A stretch of 64,000 nt of DNA. Origin: Allacma fusca. Taxonomy: Eukaryota; Arthropoda; Collembola; Symphypleona; Sminthuridae. Numbering within the stretch: the stretch's first letter is position 1; each line of letters starts with the position of its first letter. The stretch lies in contig OX359245.1 of NCBI GenBank assembly GCA_947179485.1, positions 20,261,067 through 20,325,066 on the forward strand, given 5' to 3'. The notes below the pieces were generated by a model. The model did no database searches. It was not told the origin of the DNA and saw nothing but the letters and a program-made list of their open reading frames with translations. Positions 11,228-21,505 of this stretch are shown here, piece after piece. The translations under genes and the position numbers were made by a program.

Positions 11228-13173
11228 CTAAACAATTTCGTAAGTAAGAGGTACGCAAGTAAACGCATCCACACATTCTGGATCTGGAAGGGCAAAACAC
11301 TTCTTAAATAACAACCGAAATGGTATTTCAAATTCCTCTGACAACAATTTACATTTAAAAATACACAACATCCGGCTATCAATAGGATAGTCCTGTAATT
11401 TGTCGTTGTAAATAAATTTTCTACAAACTATAATATCTTCATTAGCTTTATGCAATCCAGTTAGAATAACTACATCTAAATTTGTTGTTAAGAAACAGTT
11501 GTCACCGGAATTCATTGATAACAATATACCCCTGTAAATAAACTTCCTTCGGTTTGACGTTAGAATAAATCCACTTCGAGAACTGCCTGCATCATTATGG
11601 GATTCGTTAAAAACAGTTTCTATTTCAATTACTCTATTAACAATTGTGCTTTCGACCTCGTAATACTTTTTTAAAAAACTGCATATAATTTTCAAAATCA
11701 AATGCACTAAAATTGTCGAGGTTTCCAAAATTTAGTGCATCTGAAGCAATATGCACTAATGTATGCACATTATAAGTAATAAATTCTTTTCCATAAAGAT
11801 TCTTAGCTTCAATGACATACTGGCGAAGTAATTTCTCTGCTAATGAATTATACGTATTACTAGCAGCTGCGGGAGACAAAAGAATGAAGACAGAATCACT
11901 TAAGAGTAAAACGTGTTTGTAAAGTTTGTCAGGTAAATTTTTTTTAAACAAATGGGGCCTGTATAGAGTACAAACATTCTATATTCAGTAGCCTTGAAGT
12001 GCTGCAACTCATTTAAACCCCTTGGTTTACGACTGAAGTCTGAAGGAACAAAAGGTTTACGCCGCAGCAGTATTTCAGATATCAGGCGAATATCTTTACT
12101 TGGAACTCTTACATTAAGAGGGCCTTTCACCCAGCAAAACAAAGATTTTCGCACAACGCCAAGGCATATAAGATGCATATAATCTGCCGAGAATTGTGAG
12201 AGCATTCCTATGTGTACTTTTGTCAAACAAGAAACACCAGTGTGATGATCCTTATGTATTTGATTCGCAAACAAGTAATCCGTTCGTAAGGGACAATTTA
12301 GATCCAAATAAACTACGCGATCTAACCAATCGCCTTCAACGTTGCATTTTTCGCAAGCGTAATATGCATTGTGGCTTTTACAAGATTTTAGGAAGCTCCT
12401 AGCTGGAGCATCAGCTATGAAGCAACTAATTCTAATATTATACTTCATATTACCATGAGAAACTCCATGTTTGTACAAATCTTCCATTTCCGAAACAAAT
12501 TTTTCCAAATATACATTTAAACTGGTTGGTTTAGTTTTTCCATAAAAAAGTGCAATCAGAAACGGTTTTTGATTTTTTGATTGATTTAAAATGCCCATTA
12601 GAGGCCAAAATTGAAAATTATTACTCTTCGAAGCAGGAACTCCATCGCAGCCAATTGAAACCGTTAAAAGATTTTCTAATGTTTGCTGCATTTTTGAAAC
12701 TATTGGAAAAGTACATTTTTGTAATAAAGTTTGTTTTAAACGAGAGATAATATTAGAAAGTAGTAAAACTCGCCACCACAAATAAATTGAGTTTCGGTTG
12801 TTCTCGGTGTTCCTAACAGAGTACGGGCACAACCGGGCAATTCACTATCTGCATGACGTTTAAGTATTGACAAGAGGGAATCGACGGAACATTGTGTGAC
12901 ATTGTGCGTACACGCCCATTCTCTCAACTTATCACGTAGATTCAGAGAATTATCCGCATTGTCAACGTTTTCCTCATCCTCTGAATCGGAACATACTATT
13001 GAATAATCATCACACTGCTCAACATATTCAACTGGTTTAACAACAGCTGAATTGTTCTCGCTCGAAATTAAATTACTTGCTATTTGAACATTTTCATTTT
13101 GTTTTCTACGAATTTGATTAAGCAACGATTCGGTCTCTATAACAATTTTCCGTCGCTTTGACCTATAACTCAT
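11228..13173 (-). pseudogene. Transposase, decayed by frameshifts (Transposase_21/CACTA-like)
   Basis: Four overlapping open frames on the minus strand add up to one transposase. The N-terminal part (13173 to about 12750) is basic then acidic (MSYRSKRRKIV, CSDSEDEENVDN) and reaches the motif CGGEFYYF. The core follows in another frame (about 12750-11950): CDGVPASKSNNFQFWPLMGI, then FIADAPARSFLKSCKSHNAY, a Cys pair (ACEKCNVEGDW), and FSADYMHLICLGVVRKSLF. The rest (about 11950-11660, then 11660-11228) needs two more frame changes, one inside an A8 run near 11945 and one near 11660. These motifs are those of DDE transposases often annotated as Transposase_21-like in arthropods. With three frame breaks the gene should be dead, unless small introns or sequencing errors explain them. 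Confidence 0.7.
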
Positions 13174-13237
13174 CCTTTTAAAAAACTACCTACTAACGTT
13201 AAGCTTATTACTAGATACTAACTATTACATGCCACTT

Positions 13238-15419
13238 TCACTGCGGGACTTGCTCCTCAACGATGTTTTGAAGTTTCTTCCTAGCGGCTCTACCCCCATT
13301 ACGATCTCCAGAGCCATCAAACCATCGTTGAATGCGTTTGTCAATTTCGGCCTCAGTAGCCTGCTCACAGCTTGGAGAATTTGGCCGAACTGCAGCTAAA
13401 TTTGTGAATTAAACTGTATAAATAAAAATAATAACTGTGCATAATAATTTATTTTGAAATTTTGTATCACCGATTAAACAACTACGTAAGCGATGAGTTT
13501 TGAAGCAAATTTTCTTATTCAAGCCTGAAAAATTCACTCGTCTGGCCAATTCCGGAGAGATTAGTCTTTCGAGGATTCTGTTAACACAGTCCTTCAGATC
13601 CGATCCTCCAATACCACGCAAGTACACAGACTGAAAGGATTAATTTGCGCTTATAATGTATACATATATGTAAAAGTGTACTTGCCAATTAAAGTATTCA
13701 TGAAATGATTACAAGTTTCGTATGATTTTCCTGATTTTGGAGCCAGTGCTGCAGAGATGTTAAATCGCTTTCATTTGGGAGAGGAAGTTTAACTCCCAGA
13801 GGCAACTTCAATTCTTGCTCCTGCAAAGGCAAAGACACATTCCTAATGTAAGAGAAACGTGGTCAATATCCCTGGTAAGTTTAACCAGCTTCTCCAGGAT
13901 CAGCGTTTCAAAATCTTGACAAAACCCAAGAAAAATGTATCATTAAATTTACCTAATAATAAAATTAGTAAAATATGTTTGCTGATTGTGAGTACAATTT
14001 ACAAATTCCAAAACTCAGTACGATTCATGTAGCGTCCTTTTTATGGTTACCCTTAAAACATACTTTATTAGAAGTTAACTCTAAAGAACCAAAAACTTAT
14101 TTATATGGTCAGCGGATTGAAGTTACCAAATATTGTTTCTGGAAAAACTGGTAAGGGCACTCTGACAGTTGAGGCATATATCATCGACCTAGCTCTTTAA
14201 AAATACATCGAGAGATATTAATCAACAACACAAGTAATTGTGTTATCAACACACAATTAATCAAACGTGTTAAAATTTATGTATCAAGCTAAAAATGTTA
14301 TAACTATCGTACTAGATATTATCACACACTTGCCAGTTCTGAAATCACTTATTATACATTGATTAACCAAGTCTCGTGTAAAGACAATGTAAGTCGTATA
14401 TATTACATTTGGGAATTTAAAAATGTTTGCATACTTCGAAATTCCAAATGAAAATCTTGGAATTGCTGAATAAGTACACCAATCCTATCCGTCGTCTGAT
14501 TTGAATGCTCAGGTTCAGGTGCAGCTGCATTGGGAAGATTTAATTCTATAAACGTCGATGTCTCAGGTATTACAAGCAAATCCCTGTCAGAGTCTAATGG
14601 GACCGGGTGGAATTCCTCGTCTGAAACTACACCAAACTCATTTTTACATGCAAATTAATTTTTAAAAATATACGCGCAGCAATTGTTTTTTAGCTTTAAT
14701 TATGATTTAATTAAAATATTGTACGTGAGTAATTTGTCTGAAATATGTTTCCAATTTCATTGCCTGTATCCAACATAGATGCTGGCACGTTTTGTGACGG
14801 GTTTTCGTTCCATTCTAAACAGTCGCCAACCAAATCATTTGTAGCTTCTGGCGAAGTGAGTAAATTTTTGGGAAGCTTCACGCGTTGTTTTTGCACCTGG
14901 TTACGCAGAATTCTCGGCTGAGTTTGAATTGTTTCCACATCTGTTAATTCAAACTCACTTTCCTCTGTAGTTTTACTTGCTGCCTTTTCGGCTGCCTTTT
15001 TAGCCTGGAAGTAATTATCTGCAAAACGAAAAATTAATTCAGTAAACAATTAGCCTATTCAATTGCAACTTACAGTAGATACATATTGGGGTGAAAATTG
15101 ATGTAGATACAGAACATTTCCTTTTTCCAACAATTATGTTTTGTTAAAATACTTCATATACGTGATTATAATTATTATAACAATGACAAAACCATATGTA
15201 CATACCTGTACCAAGTAGGACTGTACAATCGTAAACTTTCCAGTTGATCCTGGGATTTTCGGTTGGTTCAGCTGCTTTTAAAATTAAGTTGGTCAACTTT
15301 ACTTTTTCACTAACTCCCTTTGGCCAGTTATACTTGTTGTTGTTATTAAACAACCAATTATCTGGAACAACCTCCACCGTATTGTCTTTTGAGAACTCCA
15401 CAACATAAAAAAATACCAT
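13238..15419 (-). CDS. DUF4806-like accessory protein of the transposon
   Basis: A multi-exon gene on the same strand as the transposase and upstream of it. Exon 1 (15419-15206) gives MVFFYVVEFSKDNTVEVVPD and a Trp-containing segment typical of the N-terminus of these proteins. Further exons lie at about 15019-14725 (Ala/Lys-rich, FQAKKAAEKAASKTTEE), 14620-14430 (acidic linker), 13817-13690 (LKLPLGVKLPLPNESDL), 13630-13465 (LRGIGGSDLKDCVNRILERL, the DUF4806 core) and 13396-13238, ending in the conserved basic tail RWFDGSGDRNGGRAARKK. The first junction is in phase 1. No frameshift is visible, unlike in the transposase. Such proteins are common in arthropods and cnidarians next to transposases; their role is unknown. 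Inner exon borders are approximate. Confidence 0.7.
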
Positions 15420-15852
15420 TGCGATTCAATATCATACTTTCCGTTCCCGGTCAATTCGTGACACAGGCAGCCCAGTTTTACTTACAATGAGTGCACACAC
15501 TACAACTAGTTAAAATAAAGGAAACCGGTGACCACGCTCAACCGTACTAATTCCATGAAATTATTACAAATCTAAAACGGCATGGAATGAAATTGCGCAT
15601 GTCTGAAGTTGTTGTAACATAAATTGGCCCAGATCTGGGCCCGTACCAACGACTTTGTGTTGCTGGGACAGCACTGTCCCATCAAAAATTACCCGGCATT
15701 GGCCCATCGTAGATGTGCCAAAGTTGGCTTGTGCCTGGCATTGTTATGGCAAACCAGTGTTGTGCATTTACTGAACTGGTCCGTTACGGGATTTCTGCAA
15801 AAATCCTTGAACAGCACTCAGCCGTGATCTGTAGCTCCGAGCCAGATCAATG

Positions 15853-15874
15853 CCGAAACGCTTGGTTTCCTGGG
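15853..15874 (-). repeat. Internal subterminal inverted repeat, right arm
   Basis: Inverse partner of 10918-10939 (21 of 22 bases match), located about 375 bases inside the right TIR of the same element. Confidence 0.6.
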
Positions 15875-16248
15875 AATTGTTGGAGTTTTTGAAGCAAAAA
15901 TCATTTCCTGTCTAAGACTCTTCTCGGATAAACTTAGTTTTACCCATTACACTTTTTTATTTTGATATTATGTAGATGTATTTAATGGCACGTTAAATTG
16001 CCCAACTCAATTTAAATCAACTTCAAGTCAATTTCAATTTAAATTCAATTTGTACAAATATTACAACTTGAAATTGCCAACTTCAAATAATGAAGCTATA
16101 AGTTGGTTACCGGTAATTGACTGTCAATTAAAAAATTGATTTGCAATTGGTCAAATACAACTATGAGGCCGAAATTGAGTTGAAAAATCAATTTTAAGTA
16201 CAATTTCAAGTTCAAATAAAGTGATCACTTGAGTTGTGAGGAACCCTA

Positions 16249-17193
16249 GGTATGTTTAACACTGGTGTATAGTTAGGTATTCGGGCAATTTCTGCCTTAC
16301 TTAATTATTTATGGGTTGTTATTAAGTTTTGTTGCCATTGTAGGCTTAATTTGATTGGGTGGTTATTCAAACAGTCCGAGGGAATATCTCCTCTCAAGGA
16401 GGGAATATGTTCGGAGGGAATCTGTTCGAGGGATAATATCCGGAGGGAAAATATTCGGAGGGAATATATTCGAACACCTGGGGATTGAGCTGAAACTGGG
16501 AGAGTATTCCATACTAATATTCTTTTTAAATGATTATTGGGAACAAAATGATTACTGTATAGGAAAAAATTGAAATTCATACTAGATAATAATTTAATAT
16601 TACTGATAATAAAACTACAGTGAAATTAACCTCCTGAAAACCAACATAATAATTTTTACCCTAGGGGAAAGCTACATAAAGATTTCAAATGGTACTTAAA
16701 CAGAGGTAAAGGTTTTGAAGGAATAAACTTGTTTAGGTGTTATTTTTGAATCTTCTGGATCCTTCAAAAAACAATTGATATCTGTCAGATGTAAAGCCAT
16801 AGCAGCATAAAACGTTGTAATCATTTCAAAATGCATAGCCAATCAATAAAGCACCTATGGAATCTTGGGACAACATAGACAGGATAATCAATTCAACAGT
16901 ACTTCCCATTTACCAATAATGTATCCCAAATCTGGAGTTTAAACTTGTTGTAAGCAGATTTTACACAGCAAAATTTCATCAAAACGTTATTGTGTGGTTA
17001 CCTAGATTAACGCCAACATACCGAGTCTGATTGTGAGCGGAAGCCCGAAACCCCAACTCAAGAGTCCAATTAGTAAAATTAACTTTATTATACTATAGTA
17101 GGGTATGTCGGCTGATAATGCCCTGCAGTATTTACCGGCCCAGCTGAAAATGCCCAACCTACATATGTACATCACTCCCGAGATTTGACCCTA
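16249..17193. other. Intergenic stretch with a short minisatellite
   Basis: At about 16375-16475 a unit like GGAGGGAATATATTCG is repeated five to six times with variation. No gene is supported in the rest. Confidence 0.45.
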
Positions 17194-17201
17194 CCTACAA
17201 C

Positions 17202-17877
17202 CGGGGGTGGAAAATTTTCGGGAACCCGGTTACTTTGCAAAGAGCCCAGAAAGTTGACAAACGTTGGGTGATGGGTGAGTTGGAAAATTTTTGGATTAGG
17301 GCTCTGGTAAGGTAGTTGACAAATCCCAATGTAGTTGACAAACGTTGGGTGAGTTGGAAATTTTTTGGAATAGGGCTCCGGTGGGGTAGTTGACAAAAGT
17401 TGACAAAAATTATGGGATTTTTCACCGCCTAGGTAGTTGACAAAATCAGACAAGTTGAAAAAAATTATGGGATTTTTCACCGCCTAGGTAGTTGACAAAA
17501 TCAGACAAGTTGACAACAATTATGGGATTTTTCACCGCCTAGGTAGTTGACAAAATCAGAAAAGTTGACAAAAATTATGGGATTTTTCACCGCCTAGGTA
17601 GTTGACAAAATCAGACAAGTTGACAACAATTATGGGATTTTTCACCGCCTAGGTAGTTGACAAAATCAGAAAAGTTGACAAAAATTATGGGATTTTTCAC
17701 CGCCTAGGTAGTTGACAAAATCAGAAAAGTTGACATAAGTTTTAGGATTTTTCCTGGCGGGGTAGTTGACAAAAATTTCGGGATTTGTCTCCGCTGGGGT
17801 AGTTGACCAAGTGGGACACAGTTGACGTTTCGGTCAAAAATAGGTTACTTGGCAGTTTGTAACTTTTTCCACCCCCG
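17202..17877. mobile_element. 676-bp MITE-like element filled with a 55-bp minisatellite
   Basis: The ends are a perfect 13-base inverted repeat, CGGGGGTGGAAAA at 17202-17214 and TTTTCCACCCCCG at 17865-17877. They are flanked by CCTACAAC on both sides (17194-17201 and 17878-17885), an 8-base target duplication (9 if the following C is counted). Much of the interior is a tandem array. No coding capacity is seen; open frames on the minus strand merely translate the repeat. Class cannot be fixed; an 8-9-base duplication fits hAT, P-like or MULE groups. Confidence 0.75.
17385..17770 (+). repeat. Minisatellite, 55-bp unit arranged as a 110-bp higher-order repeat
   Basis: The word TTATGGGATTTTTCACCG recurs with its TTATGGG at 17410, 17465, 17520, 17575, 17630 and 17685, exactly 55 bases apart. 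Units alternate in the segment before TTATGGG: CAGACAAGTTGACAACAA versus CAGAAAAGTTGACAAAAA, so the array was last amplified as dimers of 110 bases. The edges are more diverged. Confidence 0.9.
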
Positions 17878-17929
17878 CCTACAACCGACATGAATCTTTT
17901 TCGGAATTTAATTCTACCTGCAAACTAAA

Positions 17930-19067
17930 ATGAAATTGAAGCCTACAAGTTATTTACAATGTTCTTACTTTAAAAATAAACAATACAGAGTTGGCAATGT
18001 AGTGCATCGCATGGGTTCAAAACAGTCGAACCTGAACCTGAACCTGGACCCAAACTTTGGGTACCTCAAAAGTGTGAACCTGTACCTGAAAATGTACCCA
18101 TTTAACAGGTTAAAATATTTTGATCCTGAACCTGACCCAATTGCATTTTTGTAGTACCCGCACCTGATTAGTACCTGAACCCGAAAAAGTACCCAAAAGA
18201 CGACCTGAACCCGGGTATTTTTGAACCGGACCTGAACATGTTTGGGTACTTGAGAATCCGAACTTTTTTAAAATTCTATCTTGTATTAAAAGTACAAATA
18301 TTACAAAATATATTTAAAATGAATAAGAATGCAAATTTTCTGGTTCCTGGGACACCCTGCCATAGCTTTTGCGATGGAAATCATCTTGGAAGCTTGAAAT
18401 TCTCCGGCCTTTAACTTTCAATTAATGAACCCAAACATTTCAGGTCTTTTGTGATCAGGTTCAGGTCTTTCTTGTGTTACACCTGGTCCTGACAGGTAAA
18501 TTCAAAACGGGTTTTTCTCTGTACCTGGTCCTGAACCTGAACCTGTACCCAATTTCACGGGTAAAAAATATTGTACCCAGAAAGGACCCAAAATTATTGG
18601 GTCCAAAATACATGCACCCATACTAAACCTGAACCTGGACCTGAACCCAAATACCCGGGTGCGACCTGAACCCATGCGATGCACTAGTTGGCAATGATAA
18701 TGAATTTTCAAGTCACATTATTGACATTTCCTTTCCAAACGTTTCAAATATTGCTTCAGCAATTTTTTATGTGTGCCTTTCATTAAAAATCAACTTCTGT
18801 TGCGTGAGTTATAATTCGCTAATTTCAACATTCAATAATGAACAGAATAGTGAAGAAATAACGTTAACTTTAGAAGATGGTTCTCTCAACATTAATAAAG
18901 CCACCAGTTTAATGCCAAACATTTTAGATAAAAATTTGATTCTCATGTTGAATCAAATTTTCACTTTTCACGATAACATGCTTTTTCGGAATGGATCAAG
19001 ACCAAGACTTACTAGCGTCAATGTAAGCGAATTGAAATCGTTTGGACTGCAGCAATTATGTATATAA
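17930..19067 (+). pseudogene. Open frame of unknown identity interrupted by a MITE
   Basis: The 23 codons from the Met at 17930 up to the MITE and the 123 codons after it (18697-19067) are in the same frame once the element and one duplication copy are removed, giving a 146-residue protein without internal stops. The second part reads TLTLEDGSLNINKATSLMPN and ends in LKSFGLQQLCI. I do not recognise it. It could be a fragment of an older transposon gene, since CCTAC-rich words and a weak inverted repeat surround the area, or a chance frame in AT-rich DNA. Confidence 0.3.
18000..18686. mobile_element. 687-bp MITE with 20-bp TIRs and a 10-bp direct duplication
   Basis: TAGTGCATCGCATGGGTTCA at 18000-18019 is matched perfectly and inversely at 18667-18686. 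GTTGGCAATG lies directly outside both ends (17990-17999 and 18687-18696). The interior is dominated by degenerate repeats of ACCTGAACCC/GGTTCAGGT. A 10-base duplication is longer than the 8 of hAT and is closest to MULE-type elements. No coding capacity. Confidence 0.8.
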
Positions 19068-20342
19068 ACGTAAAAAAACAAAATCTAGATGGGACTGGAA
19101 TACCATAGGTCCGAACATATGTATGTACATACCTACGTTTTCATGCTTAAGTACCTACATTTTTTCCGTATCTACATGATGAATATTCCCAGTAAATATA
19201 CATAAATTACAGAATATTTTCCTGGAAATATACAGCCTAAGCCTACATACAATTGCCTACAAAATATTTGAAAATTTCAGCATAACCTACAATTTTGCCT
19301 ACTTGTAGGCATACATGTAGGGTATGCGCCCAGCTTTATTTTCGTAATAAAGTAATTAGTAAAAGTCAGCAAGAAACTAATTTATTCGGTGACAAATTTC
19401 TAGCTCTCCTTCTCTCACACAACTGAGTTTTATCCATATAGCAATTATTTTGGTAATTTTCTCTACCAATGCAATGCTTTATTGACACGTATGTACATAC
19501 GTATATGCCAGAGTATTAATTTGACCGTGCACTTTTTTCAATTTTACCAAGTGTTTTGTTTCCAACAGCAGCCCAGAAGGAAGACAAAATGATCACGTGT
19601 AGCTGAATGCCCTCATAGAAAATAAGGAGAAAAATGAACATGTTGGGGAAACGAGAATATGGGTAATTCCGTATTTATGGTAAGTACATATTCCATATAT
19701 GCTGACTACTGAAGATTTAAAAATTTAAAACAGGAAACTGCATTGTCAAGTAACGGAGCAAAACACAGTGTCGTATTTAATTTCGCCTGACAAATCAAAA
19801 ATATACTGAAGGCCGTGCTTTGTTGTGCATTTTCACTTTTCTCCCTGTCAGCAACCTACTTTCGTAGAAAATAGTTGACTGAACTATTCCTAACATTTCA
19901 GAACTTTCAGACGATCGGTCATATAAGCAAACGTTATAAATTATAGCAATCAGGTTTGACAAAAGTAATTGAATCATAGGACCCATAGTCATTCGGATGT
20001 GCAACAACTCTTGAGTAATAAATCAATGTGGCGAATGTGTATGTACGATGTAGTTCCAAGTTTAAACAATAATTACTTAACTGAAGCAACAAAACTTCAA
20101 CAAGTATTAGTCATTAATAAAATATTTGCTGGGTTTAGCATTCCTCAACACAATAATTATTATTTATATACATGAACAATGAATTATTTTTGGAAAAGTT
20201 TCCCCATCACAACGTTGTTCTTGTCCAATCGTTCCTTCTGGTTTTTAATCACTACCAGTTCCTAAGAACAGTTCTGCCAACTTGTGTGACTTCTACATTT
20301 GTAGCTTTCAATATATTTCAAAAGTAGAAGACCAAGTAAAGG
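19068..20342. other. Gene-free stretch
   Basis: The part to about 19335 is rich in CCTACA and TGTAGG words, probably repeat-derived. No gene is supported in the remainder. Confidence 0.4.
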
Positions 20343-20349
20343 TATAAAA
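20343..20349 (+). promoter_or_regulatory. Putative TATA box
   Basis: TATAAAA, 62 bases before the start codon of the four-TM protein gene at 20411, in a suitable position for a core promoter with a short 5' UTR. Confidence 0.45.
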
Positions 20350-20410
20350 TTGGTTTAAATATCAAAATAATCTAGCCTGATAAAATAACCATCAATTAAA
20401 ACTTTAAAAC

Positions 20411-21250
20411 ATGTCTCACGAGTTCGAAAGGGAAGTTCTTTGCTGTGGAGCAAGCATCTGGGGTAAAGTAATATCCTGGATTCAAATCGTAAGTTTTTTA
20501 CCGCTGAGTTGAATTTATTCAGAATATTTTCAGGTGAGAATAGTTATTTTCAGTTTATGACTCACATATTTAGATCTGCAGCGTATTCTCAATCTTGGTG
20601 GCAAAGGTAACACTGGTTGACGTATTGTATCTTGGCGAGAAGGGTTTCAACGAACAGATGAAGAGTATCGTAATGACCCCCGAACTCATGGAAAAGCTTG
20701 AAATCGGATGTGAGAAATTGTTAAAGCCATTCATTTATATTTAATCGATTCACAAAAACACTTTCCGAGTAAGACAAAATAAATATAATAATTTCAGATG
20801 GAGGAATAGTGGCTACATTAATAGCTTCGATTGCTATATCCATTATCGGGCTCTTTATGGGTGTCATTTTTCTGCAGGGAATTAAGCAGGTTAACCAGTT
20901 TAATTTCTAATAATATCCCATAGTGGTATAATAAAAAATTAATGCTAATGTGAAACACCTGAATAAGATAATTGATGGCATTTTGATAACAGAGAAATAC
21001 CCGATATTTGAAGACCTGGATTATCTATATCGTCATCTGTTGGTCACTGCTGTGTCTGACCACAACTGTCATGGAAAGTCCAATAGGGGTGGCCTTTGTA
21101 GAGGGGACATTCATTACACTTATCCACATCTTTGTTATTTGGGTTGCATTGGCTGTTATGTTGGACATTAGACAAGACCATACCATTTCCATGAATACAA
21201 TCACTAGCAACTTGAACTTTGTGAGGCTTGAGGAAGAGCATAAACATTAG
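20411..21250 (+). CDS. Four-transmembrane-segment membrane protein (MARVEL/LAPTM-like architecture)
   Basis: Exons 20411-20488, 20574-20709, 20798-20889 and 21014-21250 join in phase to 180 residues. The protein begins MSHEFEREVLCCGASIWGKV and has four hydrophobic segments: WIQIICSVFSILVAKV, IVATLIASIAISIIGLFMGV, IIYIVICWSLLCLTTTV and FITLIHIFVIWVALAVML. The tail DIRQDHTISMNTITSNL is likely cytoplasmic. A CC-Gly motif before the first membrane segment and the overall size resemble small insect tetraspan proteins such as the DUF4728/LAPTM-like group. This is a resemblance in layout only. The last acceptor (GATATTTGAAG) is weak; without splicing there, translation would end at 20910 after the second membrane segment. 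A poly(A) signal AATAAA lies near 21436. Confidence 0.7.
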
Positions 21251-21505
21251 TTTAATGAATATATTTAATGTGCATGAAAATTAGTTTCGTTGGGAAAACT
21301 AATTACAGATTAAGTAAAAATTGGAACAAATGTGAACTCATTAATTGTAACACTAAGTTTTGATTTTAATTAAACTACTCTTTACATCCAATGATACTTA
21401 AGTAATACATGACAGAAATAATTAATTTTACCGCAATAAACGTATAAAATATTGACAAAACAAAAAATTCGGTTAGTTTTAAAATTCGTTTAATTTATTT
21501 ACACA

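Larger units (their letters stand above)
10307..16248 (-). mobile_element. Complete 5.9-kb DNA transposon with TIRs, TSD and two gene cassettes
   Basis: The left end reads TAGGGCTCCTCACAACTTCA and the right end, reverse-complemented, reads TAGGGTTCCTCACAACTCAA, so the ends are inverted repeats of about 20 bases with few mismatches. Both ends are flanked by GGTATGTT (10299-10306 and 16249-16256), an 8-base target-site duplication; the match extends to GGTATGTTTA because the TIR also starts TA. Subterminal regions on both sides are dense in AACTTCAA/TTGAAGTT words. Inside lie a decayed transposase (11228-13173) and a spliced DUF4806-like gene (13238-15419), both on the minus strand. The transposase resembles the Transposase_21/CACTA-like proteins common in arthropod genomes, but an 8-base duplication is more usual for other superfamilies, so the class is open. 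Confidence 0.8.

Noticed and set aside
17172-17480. Overlapping minus-strand frames with repeated MKNPIIF and FVNYL segments
   Set aside because: They are translations of the 55-base minisatellite and its flanks, not proteins.
17385-17770. Regular repeats that could suggest a CRISPR array
   Set aside because: The units are directly tandem without unique spacers, inside a eukaryotic MITE.
18502-18711. Small Gly-rich minus-strand frame
   Set aside because: It translates the ACCTGAACCC repeats of the MITE at 18000-18686.
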